The translations under genes and the position numbers were made by a program. Shown here in pieces: positions 8,676-16,486 of a DNA stretch of 64,000 bases (its first letter is position 1; each line of letters begins with the position of its first letter). The DNA is taken from NCBI RefSeq assembly GCF_016863435.1, contig NZ_BOOW01000031.1:1-64000 (forward strand), read 5' to 3'. The notes below the pieces were generated by a model. It was given only the letters and a program-made list of their open reading frames with translations, was not told the origin of the DNA and made no database searches. The DNA is from Sinosporangium siamense (GTDB lineage Bacteria; Actinomycetota; Actinomycetes; Streptosporangiales; Streptosporangiaceae).

Positions 8676-9719
8676 TCACCAGAGCCGGTGAGGCCGATGT
8701 GTGGCGGCGATCCGCTCGCTGATCCGGGTGACAATTCCCTGACGTACAAGGGTGGCGGCGACTTCGCACGCGGCGCTGACGCCCGCGGCCTTGGACGCGC
8801 CGTGCGCGATGACCACCGTGCCGTTGAGGCCGAGGAGTACGGCACCGCCGTATTGTTCGGGGTCGAGCCGCTTGTGGAGTTCGCGGATCCGGGAGCGCTG
8901 GAGGAAGGCGCCGAACCTGGCGGTCCTGCTGGTGGAGATCGTGTCGCGCAGCTCGCCGAAGGCGTAGCGTACGGTGCCCTCCATGGTCTTGAGCGCGATG
9001 TTGCCGGTGAAACCGTCGGCCACGATGACGTTCACCGCTCCGGTGAGCAGGTCGTGGCCTTCGATGTTGCCGGCGAAGTCGATGCCGGGGGCGGTGGAGA
9101 GCAGTTCGTTGGCGCGTTTGACGGTCTTGTTGCCCTTCTCGGCTTCGGCACCGATGTTGAGCAGGCCCACCTTCGGCCGCCGGATGTCCAGCGCGGTCTC
9201 GGCGTAGGCGACCCCGAGCTGGGCGAACTGCACCAGCATCTCGGGTTTGACCTCGGCGTTCGCGCCTGCGTCGAGCAGGACGGTCGGGTGGGGCAACGTC
9301 GGCAGCGTGACGGCGATGGCGGGCCGCGGCACGCCGGTCAGGCCGCGCAGACGCAGCCGTCCGGTGGCCACGACGCCCGCGGTCGAGCCGGCCGACACGA
9401 CGGCGGAGGCGTCGCCCCGCCGCACCAGGTGGCAGGCGACCGCGATGCTGGAGCGGGGGCGGCGCAGGCTGGCGAGTGCGCCTTCGTGCATGGCCAGGGC
9501 CTCTTCCGCGCGCACGATGGGGATCTCGGCCGCGGCGTCGTGGCGGGTGAGGGCCTCGTGGAGAAGGCGGGGCGCGCCGACGAGCACGACGGAGAGGCCC
9601 CTTTCGCGCACGGCGTGCACGGCTCCGGCGACGATCTCGTCGGGGGCGTGATCGCCACCCATGGCGTCGAGTGCGATCGGCGCCTGGCGCGAGCCGGTGC
9701 CATCCTCGTTGTCAGGCAA
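8676..9719 (-). CDS. plsX: Phosphate acyltransferase PlsX
   Basis: A 347-aa soluble enzyme that converts acyl-ACP and phosphate to acyl-phosphate, the acyl donor for PlsY in phospholipid synthesis. The N-terminal ALDAMGGDHAP signature and NIGAEAEKGN are diagnostic. The ALLG/GLNG loops and C-terminal ISERIAATHR region complete the fold. An N-terminal extension of about 15 polar residues precedes the usual start. The usual plsX neighbours rpmF, fabD and fabH are missing; instead it lies directly upstream of the CtpE-like ATPase gene. Confidence 0.95.
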   Translation of the reverse strand: MPDNEDGTGSRQAPIALDAMGGDHAPDEIVAGAVHAVRERGLSVVLVGAPRLLHEALTRHDAAAEIPIVRAEEALAMHEGALASLRRPRSSIAVACHLVRRGDASAVVSAGSTAGVVATGRLRLRGLTGVPRPAIAVTLPTLPHPTVLLDAGANAEVKPEMLVQFAQLGVAYAETALDIRRPKVGLLNIGAEAEKGNKTVKRANELLSTAPGIDFAGNIEGHDLLTGAVNVIVADGFTGNIALKTMEGTVRYAFGELRDTISTSRTARFGAFLQRSRIRELHKRLDPEQYGGAVLLGLNGTVVIAHGASKAAGVSAACEVAATLVRQGIVTRISERIAATHRPHRLW

Positions 9720-10204
9720 TCAGCCACCTCTGATGGGAAGCGAGCGTATCCATCCCGCTCCGCACCTGGGAGGGCGGTTCGGTGGACCCTGCGACCGTTG
9801 GTCGTGCGGTCCGGTCGGCGCCGGTCGCGCATCCCGGGGTGGTCAGGGTGATGGGAAATGCTCAGTCTCTCCGCATCGTAGGCAGGACGCTACCCCAGGT
9901 TGACCAGTGGGTAGCCGGAGACATGCTTCGATTCCCGCGCCGTGAGGTCAAAGGTGCGAGGGACATAGCCGGATGTCAGGTGTGAAGGCGGCTTCTGAGG
10001 GCAGGGAGCAAGGCGGCATGTGGGGGGTGACGTGAGGAAACCTCACTTAACCCGTTATTGACCAAGGTTTTGGACAAATGACCAAGGGCTGACCTGGTGC
10101 GGGAAGCGTCGGGGGAGCGGTACCGTCCGGGTATACGGGCTTTCTGCCTCACAACATCATCGAAGGGTCTATATCAGGCGAAAACCGCGAAGGGGACGTA
10201 CCTA
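9720..10204. other. Divergent intergenic region plsX / KamA
   Basis: About 485 bases separate divergent genes, so promoters for both should lie here. I see no conserved operator. AT-richer DNA near 10040-10080 is the likely promoter area of the KamA-type gene. Confidence 0.4.
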
Positions 10205-11527
10205 GTGATCCTTGATCAAAGGGGGGAGCGCCGATTTCGGGCGTACTCCACGAAGCATCTCGACGAGCTTCTTCAGCGTGCCGGCCTCGGCGATGAAGAG
10301 CGACTCCGGATCCGAGCGGTGGCGACCGTGTTGCCGTTCCGTACCAACTCCTATGTTGTGGAAGAGCTGATCGACTGGTCCCGGGTCCCCTCAGACCCGA
10401 TCTACCGGCTCGTCTTCCCCCAATCCGACATGCTGCCCGAAAGCGACGTCATACGACTCGCCACCCTTTTGCGCGACGGAGCCGCCCCGGCCGAGTTGCG
10501 TACGGCGGTGCACGAGGTGCGCATGCGACTCAACCCCCAGCCCGCAGGTCAGCTTGACCTCAACCTGCCCTACCTTGACTCGCAGCCGATGCCCGGCATG
10601 CAGCACAAATATCCCGAGACGCTGCTCTACTTCCCCAGACAAGGGCAGACGTGTCACGCCTACTGCACCTACTGCTTCCGCTGGGCGCAGTTCGTGGACG
10701 AACCCGAGCTCAAGATGGCCTCGGGCGACGTCGAGAACCTCGTGGCCTACCTCCGTGCCCACCCTGAGGTGACCAGCGTCCTGCTGACCGGTGGCGACCC
10801 GATGATCATGAGTGGGTCGGTGCTGGCACGTTATATCGAACCCCTGCTGGCACTCGACCAGCTCGAATCCATCCGGATCGGCACCAAGTCCCTGGCCTAC
10901 TGGCCACAGAGATTCCTCACCGACCCCGACGCCGACGAGACCCTGCGGTTGTTCGAACGTGTGGTGAAGAGCGGCAAGAACCTGGCGTTCATGGCGCACT
11001 TCTCGCACCCACGCGAGATGGAGACCGACCTGGTCGAACGGGCGGTGGCCGCCCTGCTCGGCACCGGCGCGGTCATCCGCACCCAGGCGCCACTGATCCG
11101 CACGATCAACGACCACCCGGACACGTGGTCGAACATGTGGCGGCACCAGGTCAGGCTGGGCATGGTGCCCTACTACATGTTCGTGGAACGTGACACCGGC
11201 CCGCAGGACTACTTCGCGGTGCCGCTCGCGCGAGCCTACGAGATCTTCCAGCGCGCCTACTCCGGCGTCTCCGGGCTGTGCCGTACGGTCCGGGGGCCCT
11301 CCATGTCCGCCACCCCCGGCAAGGTGTGCGTGGACGGCGTCGCGGAGATCGCCGGCCAGCGTGTGTTCGTCCTCCACCTCATTCAGGCCCGCGACCCCGA
11401 ACTGGTGGGGCGTCCCTTCTTCGCCCGCTTCGATCCCCAGGCCACCTGGCTCACCGATCTCCGCCCGGCATTCGCGGACCGATTCCCCTTCGATCCCGCC
11501 GCCCCGGCGAGACGAATCTCCGCCTGA
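10205..11527 (+). CDS. KamA-family radical SAM protein (lysine 2,3-aminomutase-like)
   Basis: A 440-aa radical SAM enzyme of the KamA (lysine 2,3-aminomutase) family. The iron-sulfur signature C-X3-C-X2-C is CHAYCTYC near residue 150, followed by the SAM-binding LTGGDPM loop. The C-terminal part carries GPQDYFAVPLARAYEIF and SGLCRTVRGPSMS, as in the family. Lysine or a lysyl side chain is the likely substrate type, but the reaction cannot be fixed. I place the start at the GTG at 10205, preceded by GAAGGGG, because homology begins near RFRAYSTKHLDEL; the frame is open to 10097. No kamD/E or EF-P genes are near. Confidence 0.85.
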   Translation: MILDQRGERRFRAYSTKHLDELLQRAGLGDEERLRIRAVATVLPFRTNSYVVEELIDWSRVPSDPIYRLVFPQSDMLPESDVIRLATLLRDGAAPAELRTAVHEVRMRLNPQPAGQLDLNLPYLDSQPMPGMQHKYPETLLYFPRQGQTCHAYCTYCFRWAQFVDEPELKMASGDVENLVAYLRAHPEVTSVLLTGGDPMIMSGSVLARYIEPLLALDQLESIRIGTKSLAYWPQRFLTDPDADETLRLFERVVKSGKNLAFMAHFSHPREMETDLVERAVAALLGTGAVIRTQAPLIRTINDHPDTWSNMWRHQVRLGMVPYYMFVERDTGPQDYFAVPLARAYEIFQRAYSGVSGLCRTVRGPSMSATPGKVCVDGVAEIAGQRVFVLHLIQARDPELVGRPFFARFDPQATWLTDLRPAFADRFPFDPAAPARRISA

Positions 11528-11642
11528 TTTCACCGCGTACGGCGGAGGCCGCCGAGGCGCCTCCCGCCCCTGTGGCCGCCCTGTGCCTTCCGGCCGGGGC
11601 GGCCACGTTGCGGAAGATTGGCGGAGAGACGAGGAAAAGAGG

Positions 11643-11670
11643 GACCGGCATTTCTGTGCCGGTCTTTTTT
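11643..11670 (+). terminator. Rho-independent terminator after the KamA-type gene
   Basis: A perfect 8-bp stem (GACCGGCA at 11643-11650, TGCCGGTC at 11657-11664) with a six-base loop is followed by six Ts. This is among the best intrinsic terminators in the window. Confidence 0.85.
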
Positions 11671-12149
11671 CTATGCGGCCGAGGCGGTATCGCGCGGTCG
11701 GCCGGAGGTCGCGGGCGCGGGGGAGCAAGGGCCATTCTTTGCCGTGCTGTCGTTTATTTCGCGCTGGATTGGAAGGGGGTGTGCAAGTCATCACAAATCG
11801 CCGCTGAACTGGTCGTACGTCGGGCAGGAGGTCCTTGGGCGCCGCCTCTCGCGGTGATACAAATACCCGAGCAAGTGAGCCGGAGCGCACACCCTGTGGA
11901 TGGTGCCCCACAGCGAGCGCTTTTCGTCCCTCACTGCGATTTCACCGGTCGTCCGGCGTCGGTCGGGTGGTTCACCCGGCCGCCGTCGGCATCCGGAGCG
12001 GACTCGCCGGTCGGGATGAAGAATGCTCAGTGTCGTCGCCGGTTTACGGGGGATTTGATTCACCTTTCAATGTGTCCTTCTCGCAGGCAGCCACGTCTTC
12101 CGGGATGGGTGCGGAGAAAGGGGATCACATAACAAGCCGGGAGGCATTG
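11671..12149. other. Leader region of the repeat-protein gene
   Basis: About 480 bases with no supported gene. The frame of the following gene stays open back to 11835, but those codons read Arg/Ser/Pro-rich and lack the strong bias of the true gene. The region presumably holds the promoter and a long leader. Confidence 0.45.
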
Positions 12150-14267
12150 ATGAATAGAGCGCTTCAGGTGGCGGTGGCCACGGCGGGCTTCGGTCTCGCC
12201 GCTGCCTTCGCCACGCCGGTCCAGGCGCAGGTCGCTCCGAACGAGCACGGCCCCCTTCCGGGCGAGGTAGTCGCTCCGTCGAAGGCCGTGAAGTTCCACC
12301 CCGGAAGCATGCGCGACCGGGGCATGGTCACTCACAAGCCGGGCTCTCCGTTGCCCAGCGCGGGCACGCCTGCCCAGATCGGTCACCATGGCGCGCTCCA
12401 GTCCAAGGAGTCCGTCGGCGCGGTCCAGGACCGTGGCTCGATGTGGGCTCATGAGATGTCGCAGCCGGGACGTGACGTCCTGGCTCCGGCACAGCAGCAC
12501 GGAACCATGATCCGGGACATGGCTCACGCCGAGAGCGTGGTCCGGGACATGGCTCAGGCGCCCAAGGGTGAGATCCACAAGGGTGAGGCTCACCAGGGTG
12601 AGGCCTTCCGTCCGTTCGAGGCCCACCAGGGTGAGGCCAAGCCGGCGGAGGCCCATCGGGGCGAGGCTCAGCAGTGGCAGGCCCACCGGGGTGAGGCTCA
12701 GCAGCATGAGGCTCAGCAGGGCGAGGCTCAGCAGGGCGAGGCCAGGCCGTTCGAGGCTCACGCCAAGCCGGCCGGGGCTCACCAGGGCGAGGCTCAGCAG
12801 GGCGAGGCCAGGCCGTTCGAGGCTCACGCCAAGCCGGCCGAGGCTCACAAGGGTGAGGCTCAGCAGTGGCAGGCCCACGCCAAGCCGGCCGAGGCTCACC
12901 AGGCTCAGCCGTTCGCTCACCAGGCTCAGCCGTTCGAGGCTCACCAGGGTCACGCCAAGCCGTTCCAGGCTCACCAGGGTGAGGCCAAGCCGTTCGAGGC
13001 TCACGCCAAGCCGGCGGAGGCCCACAAGGGCGAGGCTCAGCACTGGCAGCAGGCTCAGCACTGGCAGCAGGCTCAGCAGGGTGAGGCCCACAAGGGTGAG
13101 GCCCAGCGTGTTCACGCCCAGCCGGCGCAGATTCAGCAGATCAAGCAGATCCGCGTCCACCGGGCCGAGCCTGTGCACGGCCGGTTCCAGCAGGGACCGA
13201 TCCAGCAGGCCGCCGTCCGGGCGCCGCACCCGGCCAAGGACGTGCCGGCGTCGGCTCACGCCGTGGTCCGTCACCCGGGGCACCCCGGGACGATGGTCCA
13301 GGGCAAGGCCGCCGTCGAGCCCAGGCCGGCTCACGCGATGCCCATTGCGGGCATCCGTGACATGCCATCCGCGGCTCATGGCATGATCGAGGCCGCCCGT
13401 CCCGAGGTCCGCCACGCGGCCCCCGCCATGCCCCAGGGCATGCAGGAGGCCGTGAAGCCGGCGCAGCACATGGCGGGGCCCGTTCCCGCCCACGCGCCGG
13501 CCGTCAATGAGGCGTCGAAGGCGTGGGAGGCTCACGCCTCCCACGCCCGTCCCATGGCGCAGGAGCCTTCCCAGCAGGTCGCCGGGCAGCAGCCCGCGGC
13601 CGCGCAGGAGGCTTCCCGCCCGTGGGCAGCCCAGCCCGCCGCCGAGCACATTCGTCCCTGGGCTCAGGAATCGTCGAGTGTCGCTCCCAAGGCTCAGGAG
13701 GCCCACAAGAGCCTTCCTTGGGCCGAGCAGGGCAAGACCGAGCCGGTCGTCTGGGCGTGGTCGGTAGCCAAGCCGTCTGGAGTCACCGGAGCCGCGGCCG
13801 CGGCTGCGCTCCAGGACTGTATGTTCAAGGCGGTTCGGGGCATCGGTGTGGTGCTGGGCGAGATGCACCACGAGATGGACCGCATCATCCGCGCGATGGG
13901 CGCTCCGGCCGCCTCGCAGGCGACCTCGGTGAAGGCACCCGCCGCCGCTGAGGCCGCCACCGCCGCGGCCCCGGCCGTGGCGGAGGTCGCGTCCCAGGCG
14001 CAGCAGGCCGTTGAGGCGGCTCCTGCTGTGGCCGAGGCCGGTGCCAAGGCCGAGCAGGCCGCCGCCGTCGTGGCTCCGGCCGTGGCGGAGGGCGCGTCCA
14101 AGGCTCAGGAAGGCGCCGCGCCGACGGTCGAGGCCGCCAAGGGCACAGTGGCCGACAAGGCCAAGGCTGTGCAGCAGGCCGATAAGGCCAAGGCTGTGCA
14201 GGAGGCCGGCTCGATCGTCGAGTCCGCCTCGGCCAAGAAGATGGTCGAGACCGCCTCCGGCCGCTGA
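12150..14267 (+). CDS. Secreted pentapeptide-repeat (EAHxG-type) protein of unknown function
   Basis: This 705-aa exported protein matches no family I know. A signal peptide spans residues 1 to about 26 (MNRALQVAVATAGFG, then a hydrophobic run to TPVQAQ). Residues about 140-325 are five-residue repeats of the form [EQ]A[HQKR]xx (EAHQG, EAKPA, EAQQG, EARPF), rich in His, Gln and Glu. Residues 330-550 are Pro/His/Ala-rich with scattered PWA motifs. A short segment with the only Cys of the mature protein (near 556) precedes a helix (VVLGEMHHEMDRIIRAMG). The last 115 residues are Ala/Glu/Lys-rich amphipathic repeats (AVAEVASQAQQ, TVADKAKAVQQ), resembling LEA or apolipoprotein helices. GGGAGG lies 5 bases before the ATG. 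It is monocistronic and followed by two hairpins. A cell-surface or matrix role is guesswork. Confidence 0.85.
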   Translation: MNRALQVAVATAGFGLAAAFATPVQAQVAPNEHGPLPGEVVAPSKAVKFHPGSMRDRGMVTHKPGSPLPSAGTPAQIGHHGALQSKESVGAVQDRGSMWAHEMSQPGRDVLAPAQQHGTMIRDMAHAESVVRDMAQAPKGEIHKGEAHQGEAFRPFEAHQGEAKPAEAHRGEAQQWQAHRGEAQQHEAQQGEAQQGEARPFEAHAKPAGAHQGEAQQGEARPFEAHAKPAEAHKGEAQQWQAHAKPAEAHQAQPFAHQAQPFEAHQGHAKPFQAHQGEAKPFEAHAKPAEAHKGEAQHWQQAQHWQQAQQGEAHKGEAQRVHAQPAQIQQIKQIRVHRAEPVHGRFQQGPIQQAAVRAPHPAKDVPASAHAVVRHPGHPGTMVQGKAAVEPRPAHAMPIAGIRDMPSAAHGMIEAARPEVRHAAPAMPQGMQEAVKPAQHMAGPVPAHAPAVNEASKAWEAHASHARPMAQEPSQQVAGQQPAAAQEASRPWAAQPAAEHIRPWAQESSSVAPKAQEAHKSLPWAEQGKTEPVVWAWSVAKPSGVTGAAAAAALQDCMFKAVRGIGVVLGEMHHEMDRIIRAMGAPAASQATSVKAPAAAEAATAAAPAVAEVASQAQQAVEAAPAVAEAGAKAEQAAAVVAPAVAEGASKAQEGAAPTVEAAKGTVADKAKAVQQADKAKAVQEAGSIVESASAKKMVETASGR
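12723..12839 (+). repeat. 66-bp tandem duplication inside the repeat-protein gene
   Basis: A 51-base block beginning GAGGCTCAGCAGGGCGAGG occurs identically at 12723-12773 and 12789-12839, a 66-base (22-codon) period. It shows that the repeat region grows by in-frame duplication at the DNA level. Confidence 0.85.
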
Positions 14268-14291
14268 CGGTCGCGTCTAGGGCAAGCGCCC

Positions 14292-14311
14292 CGGGCGTCG
14301 CTCGACGCCCG
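14292..14311 (+). terminator. Hairpin after the repeat-protein gene
   Basis: An 8-bp stem CGGGCGTC/GACGCCCG with a GCTC loop lies 24 bases after the stop and is followed by an A-rich, not T-rich, stretch. Confidence 0.5.
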
Positions 14312-14390
14312 ACATCATAAAAACGCCGACGGGTGGATTAAGCCGACCTCCTAGCCGAGGCTGACCGAGTCCATCCCCGGCAGCACCAAG

Positions 14391-14425
14391 CCGGTGGCCC
14401 AGGGGAATCCCCCCTGGGCCACCGG
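14391..14425 (+). terminator. Strong 15-bp hairpin
   Basis: A perfect 15-bp stem (14391-14405 with 14411-14425) with a five-base loop lies between the repeat-protein gene and the minus-strand genes to its right. It has no clear T run and may act in both directions as a transcription barrier. Confidence 0.6.
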
Positions 14426-14719
14426 TCGTTTGGGTCCGGACTGAGTCTCTTGCAGCTGGTCCTCACCGGTGAGACGGGCCGCGCTCCGGGATCACCGGGG
14501 CGCTCCGTACGGTGCCCCCAGCCGATCGTGCGTGAATCCCGAACCGCGGATGGCGTGCCGGGTCGTGTGGGGGCCTTGCCTCTGCCGTCAACGGGCGGTC
14601 CGATGGGTGTCATGGGCTGCCGATTGTGATCCCCGTGGTGGCCGGGGGCCGTGCCTCCCGGGACCTGGGCCCCGCCACCCGCCCCCGGTCGCGGGGGCAG
14701 GGCCCGGTGCGTGGGGCGG
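14426..14719. other. Intergenic, nothing recognised
   Basis: GC-rich DNA downstream of the strong hairpin. Open frames on both strands lack family resemblance and typical codon bias. Confidence 0.4.
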
Positions 14720-14881
14720 TTACGCGCCCGGGACCCTCACCCATGTGCGCCTGGCGATCTGGACCTGCAGGCGGGCCATCTGGCGGTGCAGCTCGACGAG
14801 TTGTTCGACCAGTTGGGCGCGGGGAAGGTCGGCCGGATCCTCATCGGCCAGGTGATCGATCGCGGAAGACAGGCCTATCAT
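14720..14881 (-). CDS. Small 53-aa helical ORF behind a LexA-like box
   Basis: A 53-codon reading frame, MIGLSSAIDH to WVRVPGA. Its middle (DLPRAQLVEQLVELHRQ followed by MARLQVQIARR) is an amphipathic helix that resembles the start of DUF222/13E12-type HNH proteins, but no DUF222 body or HNH motif follows. A purine-rich ribosome site (AGGGGGG) is 4 bases before the ATG. A near-perfect LexA box lies 37 bases upstream. It is either a genuine small SOS-responsive protein or the 5' stub of a lost DUF222 gene. The coding call rests on start context and helix pattern only. Confidence 0.45.
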   Translation of the reverse strand: MIGLSSAIDHLADEDPADLPRAQLVEQLVELHRQMARLQVQIARRTWVRVPGA

Positions 14882-14917
14882 CGTGCCCCCCTATGGCAGT
14901 GACCCAATGACATCGGA

Positions 14918-14933
14918 TCGAATATACGTTCGA
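14918..14933 (-). promoter_or_regulatory. LexA (SOS) box-like operator
   Basis: TCGAATATACGTTCGA matches the actinobacterial SOS box TCGAAC-N4-GTTCGA at 11 of 12 defined positions. It overlaps a minus-strand TATATT that could be the -10 element of the 53-aa ORF. Confidence 0.55.
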
Positions 14934-15007
14934 AATCCTATCCGAATCCGAGCCGCACTGTCAGGCGATTACCCCGTGCCTCCCCGCCGCTCCGCGCCCG
15001 CCGGGAT

Positions 15008-15583
15008 TCAGAGTTCGTAAACCGGTGCGATGTAGCCCCTGGCCAGCGTGTTGGCCGTGATGTTGAAGCCCACGACCGCCGGTGGCGCGTCGCTGTCGAC
15101 GCCGAGTGTGTCGGCCGCGAGGGCGTGCACCGTGAACAGGTAGCGGTGCGGGGAACCCGGCGGAGGGGCGGCTCCGCCGTACTCTTTCCTGCTGTAGTCG
15201 TTGCGCGCGTGGATCGCGCCCGGCGGCAGGCCCTTGAAGTCGCCGCCGCCCGCGCCGGCGGGCAGCTCGGTGATCTCCGGCGGCAGATCGAACAGGACCC
15301 AGTGCCAGAAACCGCTGCCCGTGGGAGCGTCGGGGTCGAAGCACGTGACGGCGTAGCTCCGGGTGCCGGCGGGGGCGCCGCTCCAGCGCAGGTGGGGGGA
15401 GATGTTCTGCCCCGTCATGCCCCAGTCGTTGAAGACGTGCTTGTCCGCGAGGCGCTCGCCGTCTCGGATGTCGTCGCTCTCGACGGTGAGGACGGGCACT
15501 TCGGGCAGGTAGTCGTAGGGGATAGGTGGTTGCTTGGGCACCGCTGGCCTCCCGGCGGACGTTGATCGATGGTCGTGAACCAT
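15008..15583 (-). CDS. YbhB/YbcL-type PEBP (Raf kinase inhibitor-like) protein
   Basis: A 191-aa phosphatidylethanolamine-binding-protein family member of the bacterial YbhB/YbcL type. The ligand pocket motifs are visible: CFDPDAPTGSGFWHWVLFDLP (the DPDAP and WHW signatures) and YGGAAPPPGSPHRYLFTVHAL (the G-x-x-P-P-x-G-x-H-R-Y motif). No signal peptide is seen, so it is probably cytosolic. The frame extends to a TTG at 15610; I prefer the ATG at 15583. It is on the same strand as the exporter genes. Its physiological role is unknown for most bacterial members. Confidence 0.92.
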   Translation of the reverse strand: MVHDHRSTSAGRPAVPKQPPIPYDYLPEVPVLTVESDDIRDGERLADKHVFNDWGMTGQNISPHLRWSGAPAGTRSYAVTCFDPDAPTGSGFWHWVLFDLPPEITELPAGAGGGDFKGLPPGAIHARNDYSRKEYGGAAPPPGSPHRYLFTVHALAADTLGVDSDAPPAVVGFNITANTLARGYIAPVYEL

Positions 15584-15637
15584 CTTGGTCGTCCGCCGGT
15601 CGGCGTACAAACGTGTGTACGGCGGGGCGCGGGCGGC

Positions 15638-16486
15638 TCAGCCCTTGTTGTAGGCCGCGAGCACCGTCTCGGGATCGCCGTCCATCCGGATTTTGCCCTT
15701 GTGCAGCCAGATGACCCGGTTGCAGGTGTCCTCGATCACGTCGAGGTTGTGGGCGACGAGGAAGACCGTGCCGGCCTCGGCGCGCATCTGCTTGATGCGC
15801 TCCTGGCTCTTGCGCTTGAACTCACGGTCACCGGTGGCGAGTGCCTCGTCGATGAGGAGGACGTCGTGGGTCTTGGCGGAGGCGATGGCGAACCGCAACC
15901 GGGCTCCCATGCCCGACGAGTAGGTCGACATAGGGAACTGCACGAACTCCCCAATGCCGGAGAAGTCGACGATGTCGTCGAACTTGTCTTTGACCTGCGT
16001 GGGGTTCATGCCCATGGCGTAGCAGCCGAGCACGATGTTGCGCTCGCCGGTCAGTTCGCGCATGAGGGCGGCGTTGACGCCGAGCAGGGACGGCTGGCCG
16101 TCGGTGTAGACCGCGCCCTTGTGCGGGGGGAGCAGCCCGGCGATGGCCCGCAGGAGCGTCGACTTGCCGGAGCCGTTGCGCCCTACGATGCCGATCGCGT
16201 CGCCGTGGTAGGCGACGAAGGACACGCCCTTGACGGCGTGCACCTCCTTCATCTGCGGGCGCCCCTGTCTACGGACCAGACGCAGCAGGGCGCTGGCCGC
16301 GTTGCCCTTCTCGTGGTCGGTGGTGGCACCGTAGACGCGGTAGATGATGTGCAGGTCGTCGACGATGACGGTGGGGGTGCCTTTGGGCTCGGGCGCCGGT
16401 GCCGGTGCCGGTGCCGGTGCCGGAGGGGGCTTCGGGGCCTGCTGGGATTCCTCCACCGGGAACAGCTCCTTGGTCAACTCAGCCAC
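15638..16486 (-). CDS. ABC transporter ATPase for polysaccharide/teichoic acid export (TagH/Wzt type)
   Basis: A 282-aa ATP-binding subunit. It has Walker A GRNGSGKST (near 102), the signature YSSGMGARLRFA (near 186; the SGM form is typical of the Wzt/TagH subfamily) and Walker B VLLIDEALATGD (near 205), with H-loop VAHN. Before the ATPase domain is a flexible linker of alternating Pro-Ala (PAPAPAPAPAPEP, about residues 22-34). It has no C-terminal carbohydrate-binding domain, unlike the longer Wzt proteins. It overlaps the permease gene by 8 bases, so they form one transporter that exports a lipid-linked polymer. No glycosyltransferases are near, so the cargo is unknown. Confidence 0.93.
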   Translation of the reverse strand: MAELTKELFPVEESQQAPKPPPAPAPAPAPAPEPKGTPTVIVDDLHIIYRVYGATTDHEKGNAASALLRLVRRQGRPQMKEVHAVKGVSFVAYHGDAIGIVGRNGSGKSTLLRAIAGLLPPHKGAVYTDGQPSLLGVNAALMRELTGERNIVLGCYAMGMNPTQVKDKFDDIVDFSGIGEFVQFPMSTYSSGMGARLRFAIASAKTHDVLLIDEALATGDREFKRKSQERIKQMRAEAGTVFLVAHNLDVIEDTCNRVIWLHKGKIRMDGDPETVLAAYNKG

